From Fragilaria crotonensis (lineage: Eukaryota > Bacillariophyta > Fragilariophyceae > Fragilariales > Fragilariaceae): DNA of 64,000 nucleotides. The notes beneath the pieces are model-generated. The model was not told the origin of the DNA and did no database searches. It saw only the letters and a list, made by a program, of their open reading frames with translations. Position numbers and translations under genes: made by a program. Shown piece by piece: positions 59,699 to 64,000 of the stretch. The stretch lies in NCBI GenBank assembly GCA_022925895.1, contig JAKSYS010000001.1, forward strand, positions 62,001 to 126,000, given 5' to 3'. How positions within the stretch are numbered: the first letter of the stretch is position 1; each line of letters starts with the position of its first letter.

Positions 59699-62053
59699 AT
59701 GTCGCTCGTGTTCGCATCATCCAACAGTGTTGGCGTCTTAGAATTTGGCGAGCAGCAGCAGAAAAAGAATGAAAAAAATGGCAGCAACAAACCCAATCAC
59801 AACCCGTTGAATCCCTTGAGCCGTCCCACGCGACAGGCCATTCACAGACAATTGGAAGCCTGGAGAACAGATGCATCCGTTACTTCAATCGTTATCATGG
59901 GGAGTGGTGGTCGTCACTTTAGCGCTGGAGCCGATTTGACTGAATTTGATGTTGATCTCGACGCGGACGGGGCCACAAATAAAGGTTCCAATACTGACAA
60001 CTATAACAACATCGATCTGACCGACTTGGTGGACTACATTGAGTCCTATCCAAAACCCATTGTCGCAGCAATTCGAGGTGTCGCCCTGGGAGGAGGTTTG
60101 GAATTGGCTCTCGCTTGTCACTACCGCGTCGCCACGCCGCAGGCATCCTTGGGACTTCCAGAAGTACACGTTGGCGTCATTCCCGGAGCGGGAGGCACAC
60201 AACGACTGCCACGATCGGTGGGAATCGAAGCAGCCATTCAAATGATTATAAGTGGAAAGCCAGTATCGGGTACCAAGGCACTCGAACTTGGTCTCATTCA
60301 AGGACTATGTCCACCAGAACGTGATCTCCTCCACGACGCGGCCCAATGGGCCGCGTGGGCGGCGTTGCTGCCGAGCTGGCCCCGCCTCCGTGATGTGCGC
60401 TTGGACCCGCACGCCGTGCAGATTGCGTGCGATGCCGTCCAGCGAAAGCTCCCGTCGTTGGGCGACCACGGAGTGCAGGCGGCCCTTCGGGCTATTCGCG
60501 CCTCGGCCGGACCAGACTTTGATGAGGGCATGCACGTGGAACGAGACGCGTTTTTGGAAACCTTGAGCCATCCCCAAGGCCGGGCACGGAGATATGCATT
60601 TTTTGCTGTTCGGACCGCACAGAAGAGTGCAAGCAATCATGGTACAAGTTCATCTGGAGGAGGAGCACCTTTGTCGCATGTGCTGCTCGCACCGTCTTCG
60701 AAGATTGCTGTGGGTGTTGTGGGCGCCGGCTTGATGGGCAGTGGCATTGCCCTCGTCTTGTTACAAGCAGGCTTCACTGTTCGTTTGGTAGATATCAATG
60801 ACAAGGCACTGCAAAAGGGCGTTCACTTTTTACGCAATACCATTACTACAAACGCCAAACGTGGTCAGTGGTCCAAGGAAAAGGCAGATGCCATTGCCGC
60901 GTGCCTCAAGCCCTCGACCACATTGCAAGATCTCAAAGATTGTCACTTGGTAGTGGAAGCCGTCTTGGAAAACATGAACGTCAAACAAAAAGTATTCAGG
61001 ACCTTGGATGAAGTGACTCCTCCAGAAGCGCTTCTTCTATCCAACACCTCAACCTTGTCCATCGACTCCATTGCATCCGCCCTATCCCCCCGCCGCCGCG
61101 CCTATTGCGCTGGATGGCACTTTTTCTCTCCGGCGCACAAGATGCAATTGGTGGAAATTGTGGTGGGGGCCGCCACAGAACCAAGCAGCACTACGATTGC
61201 TGTGCTTCAATCATTGACGAAACGAATTGGGAAAATTGGCGTCACGGTGGGCAATTGTCATGGATTTGTTGGAAATCGCATGGTGGCACCGTATACAGGG
61301 GAAGCAGTCTTCTTGGTGGCAGATGGTGCTTCGACGACCACGACCAGCGTTGAGGCTGTCGATGCGGCACTGACCGGAGTTTTTGGCATGAAAATGGGTC
61401 CATTTGCCATGAGCGATTTGGCCGGCAATGATATTGGATATTATATTCGGAAGGAACAAGGATTGACGCGTGATCCTGTGACGGGAAGTGTCGGCCCCAA
61501 TCGAGGAAACAGGAGGTACACTGAACTCGTGGATAAGATGGTGACGGAATTGGGACGGCTGGGACAAAAGGCGGGCAAGGGATGGTACGATTATGACCCG
61601 AAGGTTGGGAAGGGACGTGTTGGCCTTCCGAGTGCGGAACTTGCGGAATTCATTCGGACTCGATACCATGGCCAAGTGCCTGGAAGCGATGCACTTGTGA
61701 TCCGACCAGCTATGGATGCCAAGTCCATAATTGAACGTATCCTATTTCCACTGGTGAACGAGGGATTTAAGATATTGGAAGAGAATGTGGCACAACGTCC
61801 GTCGGACATAGATGTGATTTATATTTATGGCTATGGATGGCCTGTATGGCGGGGTGGTCCTATGTATTGGGCGGATCATGAGGTTGGATTGTCTCACTTG
61901 TTGCAAACTCTGCGCAAGTTTTATGAACAATATCCTGGAAGCGACTGGTTCCGCCCTAGCCAGCTGTTGGAAACGTGTGTTCGAAACAACATCACTGTGG
62001 AAGAATACTACAAGAGGAAGTTGAGCCAGGAGAGGAGCCGGTCGAAGCTTTGA
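59699..62053 (+). CDS. Peroxisomal multifunctional enzyme: enoyl-CoA hydratase / 3-hydroxyacyl-CoA dehydrogenase
   Basis: A 784-residue intronless protein catalysing two consecutive steps of fatty-acid beta-oxidation. The N-terminal crotonase domain has the oxyanion-hole loop (GRHFSAGADL) and both catalytic Glu positions (GGGLELALAC and GLPEVHVGVIPGAGGTQRL). A linker precedes the dehydrogenase: the Rossmann motif GVVGAGLMGSGIA, then NTSTLSID and the catalytic His in GWHFFSPAHKMQLVEIV. The C-terminal helical dehydrogenase domain is complete (FVGNRMVAPY; YGYGWPVWRGGPM). The last residues are RSKL, a PTS1 peroxisome signal, so this is an MFP1/EHHADH-type enzyme, not the mitochondrial trifunctional alpha subunit or bacterial FadB. 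I chose the ATG at 59699 because the longer frame to the left begins with a non-ATG codon. Confidence 0.96.
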   Translation: MSLVFASSNSVGVLEFGEQQQKKNEKNGSNKPNHNPLNPLSRPTRQAIHRQLEAWRTDASVTSIVIMGSGGRHFSAGADLTEFDVDLDADGATNKGSNTDNYNNIDLTDLVDYIESYPKPIVAAIRGVALGGGLELALACHYRVATPQASLGLPEVHVGVIPGAGGTQRLPRSVGIEAAIQMIISGKPVSGTKALELGLIQGLCPPERDLLHDAAQWAAWAALLPSWPRLRDVRLDPHAVQIACDAVQRKLPSLGDHGVQAALRAIRASAGPDFDEGMHVERDAFLETLSHPQGRARRYAFFAVRTAQKSASNHGTSSSGGGAPLSHVLLAPSSKIAVGVVGAGLMGSGIALVLLQAGFTVRLVDINDKALQKGVHFLRNTITTNAKRGQWSKEKADAIAACLKPSTTLQDLKDCHLVVEAVLENMNVKQKVFRTLDEVTPPEALLLSNTSTLSIDSIASALSPRRRAYCAGWHFFSPAHKMQLVEIVVGAATEPSSTTIAVLQSLTKRIGKIGVTVGNCHGFVGNRMVAPYTGEAVFLVADGASTTTTSVEAVDAALTGVFGMKMGPFAMSDLAGNDIGYYIRKEQGLTRDPVTGSVGPNRGNRRYTELVDKMVTELGRLGQKAGKGWYDYDPKVGKGRVGLPSAELAEFIRTRYHGQVPGSDALVIRPAMDAKSIIERILFPLVNEGFKILEENVAQRPSDIDVIYIYGYGWPVWRGGPMYWADHEVGLSHLLQTLRKFYEQYPGSDWFRPSQLLETCVRNNITVEEYYKRKLSQERSRSKL

Positions 62054-62130
62054 AACCTTGATATCTACGTAGCGTAAAGTGTTTGTCCTCATTCTACTAT
62101 TGAGCACTAATCCGGTACGTCAGTATATTC

Positions 62131-62819
62131 TTAATATCCGACAGTGACTGCCGCACAGACCACGACCATATCATCGTTGATATCTCCTAGTGCATCAATC
62201 GCAATACCACTTGGTGCCACCATACCTCCATCTTGAACGTCAATTGTGAGTGACCCATAGTACGGAAAGACGGCCTTGACGGGTTCCAAATCAAGGGTCG
62301 ATTGGTATTGGGGAGGGACGGCCAAAATAACGTGAAGTTTGAGGGCTTCGTATCCGCCGGGTACAAGTCTTTGGATGCTAGGTATGGAATTGAATTCAAT
62401 GGCATTGCGGCAGGCTCGGACTGTTGGGCATAGGATGTTATGAGGTTTAGTGGGACGTGCCGTTCTTGAATAGTTGCGATACAAGACAAACAAGAAACTT
62501 ACCGGCAGCCTTGGTGGCAGATTGTCCATGCGAATCATTTCCAAATCCTGTTGAGTATTGAAAGTTGAATGTGAATGGGGACAGTGATGTGCTGAACAAA
62601 ATAACTGAAAATTCCGTGTGACGTACCACACTCGATGAACAATACGTTCTCGATCTCGTGAACAGGTTTGCTCGGACCTGTCGATACAGTTGCCATGTCC
62701 GCGCGTGTCAAAGAATTTGTAGGTCTGATGTTGTAGTTGTCGGTTAGGGGTGTAAAGGCGCGAGATGAGGTGATTCCCAAGACAAGAATGATTGTGATGA
62801 GAAGACCTACTAGGGGCAT
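62131..62819 (-). CDS. Plastid-targeted Lin0512-family protein
   Basis: Three exons (62627-62819, 62503-62547 and 62131-62420) with 79- and 82-bp introns give 175 residues. The signal peptide (PLVGLLITIILVLGITSSRAF) ends at RAF-TP, an ASAF-like site, then a short transit region. The mature protein matches the Lin0512 family. It has the ECGFGNDSHGQSATKAAVRA block (GxGxDxHGQ..TKAA), then RNAIEFNSIP, LHVILAVP, and the terminal GGMVAPSGIAIDALGD plus VVCAAVTVGY. This family of about 110 residues is found mainly in bacteria and has no established function. The 45-bp middle exon is small, but splicing keeps frame and restores the motif. It converges on the peroxisomal gene, with 77 bp between stops. 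Confidence 0.88.
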
Positions 62820-62912
62820 CTGCTGCGTTGTTGTGGTCTTTAATGATGGTTGACTATGAATTGATGTGATGGTGTGAACTCATTCATCAGTGTTTTTTCA
62901 CATTTTTCACGT

Positions 62913-62940
62913 GCAGGAGGCAGGAGGCAGGAGGCAGGAG
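62913..62940. repeat. Heptanucleotide tandem repeat (GCAGGAG)4
   Basis: Four exact copies of GCAGGAG, about 170 bp before the CCT4 start codon, in the divergent gap between the Lin0512 gene and CCT4. Confidence 0.9.
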
Positions 62941-63111
62941 TATGTTAGGAAGAATGAGTTTGGCGCGGACGGTCCGTCATCCGTCACGCGCACATGTTGC
63001 GCGGTCGCGCGCTGCCGGCGCCAGAGACTCGGAGACCATCACCGAGCACCGAGAACCGAGCACAGATTTCAGGATAAAATCGTTGAAAGTCAATTACACT
63101 CATCGTTCATC

Positions 63112-64000
63112 ATGGCACTCGGCAGCATCCAAGGAGAGACGTTGCAAGAGCGCAGCAAGGGGAAAGATGTTCGAACCAGTAATATTATTGCGGCCAAGGT
63201 ATGTGCAGTGTTTGTGCGTGCTTGCATCAAAGGTGGAGGGTGAATCACTGAATGGTCTTGTGGATTGTCCGGTTACTGTCTCTAGTATGAACAGTATTCC
63301 TACTCGACACTGTCCTACTGAAACGTAATGTTCATACGTAACGCTACGAAAGGTTGAATCCATTCAGCATTGGTCCCGTCATTGGTCCGTCCAACGTCCA
63401 AAATCATGTCTGAAAGTAACTCCGCATGGTTTATCTTGTCTCATTCTGTTCTCCACGTTCTCCAATACGAAAATGATAGGCCGTCGCAGGCGCAGTCCGA
63501 ACATCGTTGGGTCCTCGCGGGATGGACAAGCTGATGCAACTCGAAAATGGTGAAGTTTTAATTTCTAACGACGGTGCCACGATCATGTCCAAACTCAACG
63601 TCTTGCACCCTGCCGCAAAAATGCTCGTCCAACTCTCTCGCAATCGCAAGACATTGAAGCCGGAGACGGAACGACGACCGTCGTAGTCCTTGCCGGGGCA
63701 CTGCTCGACGCGTGTTCCAGCTTGTTGGAGAAAGGCATTCATCCCATGGCTATTGCGTCGGCATTTCTCATGGCGGCCGAAAAGGCCATTGAAATTTTGA
63801 CGAACGTCAGTCGCAAAGTTGATCTCCAGGATCGGGAATCCCTATTGAGCGCTGTCGTTACCTGTCTTTCCAGCAAGGTCGTTGCACAGAATTCAGATTT
63901 GCTCGCCCCCATTGCCGTCGATTCGGTCTTGGGAATTATTGAGGACATTTCAACCTCCACCAATGTAGATTTGAGAGATATCCGCCTCGTGCAGCAGGCC
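63112..64000 (+). CDS. CCT4: Chaperonin TRiC/CCT subunit delta (5' part)
   Basis: A subunit of the cytosolic double-ring chaperonin that folds actin, tubulin and other proteins. Exon 1 (63112-63198) encodes a 29-residue start ending SNIIAAK. After a 281-bp intron, exon 2 begins [18 protein letters not shown], the conserved nucleotide-binding region, then [20 protein letters not shown] and the ATPase motif [12 protein letters not shown]. The wording [20 protein letters not shown] and VDLRDIRLV fits delta rather than other CCT paralogues. One frame change near 63645 is an apparent one-base shortening in an A-run and is probably an assembly indel. The gene continues past the right edge, so only about 205 of ~540 residues are visible. 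Confidence 0.93.

Noticed and set aside
16629-62940. CRISPR-like arrays among the short repeats
   Set aside because: Repeats are 7-8 bp and directly adjacent with no unique spacers, and the DNA is eukaryotic nuclear sequence.

Overview
The window reads as nuclear DNA of a diatom, most likely a pennate one. Evidence: small GT-AG introns of about 45 to 280 bp; several precursors with a signal peptide ending in an ASAF-like Phe motif, the diatom plastid presequence; a single-pass membrane LRR protein of the diatom type; and Ty1/copia elements of the kind common in diatoms. The species cannot be fixed from sequence alone.

Layout. 1-3.2 kb is nested mobile debris: the 3' end of a copia element abuts a truncated DDE transposase. 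4.1-16.5 kb is gene-dense: LRR membrane protein, a disordered protein, the DNA polymerase delta catalytic subunit, a secretory cupin-like protein and a drug/metabolite-type transporter. 18.7-22.8 kb holds a RecQ helicase with a GRF zinc finger, followed by a small plastid-targeted protein. 26.5-30.5 kb has an armadillo-repeat protein and plastid uroporphyrinogen decarboxylase, then a tRNA-Arg(UCG). 31-37 kb is decayed sequence with no gene I can support. A RING-finger protein lies at 37.3-38.7 kb. 40.3-44.5 kb carries two more copies of the DDE transposon. A plastid membrane protein (45.8-47.4 kb) is followed by an 11.5-kb, very recently inserted copia element (47.6-59.1 kb). The right end has a peroxisomal beta-oxidation multifunctional enzyme, a plastid-targeted Lin0512-family protein and the 5' part of chaperonin subunit CCT4.

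Function. The genes are unlinked housekeeping functions (replication and repair, tetrapyrrole synthesis, fatty-acid breakdown, protein folding) and form no obvious pathway cluster. The neighbourhood is shaped mainly by mobile elements and short tandem repeats.

Quality note. Five otherwise well-conserved host genes (POLD1, RecQ, armadillo, CCT4 and probably the transporter) are interrupted by changes that look mostly like one-base shortenings of homopolymers. I read these as likely uncorrected long-read assembly indels rather than true gene loss. Several other genes in the window are uninterrupted.

Most interesting items: a nearly identical-LTR copia with a large extra coding region 5' of gag whose first start codon lies inside the LTR; a DDE transposase with SAP-like helices inserted between its second Asp and its Glu; a GRF-RecQ fusion; and recurrent 7-bp tandem arrays plus an intergenic word TACCAGGTA.
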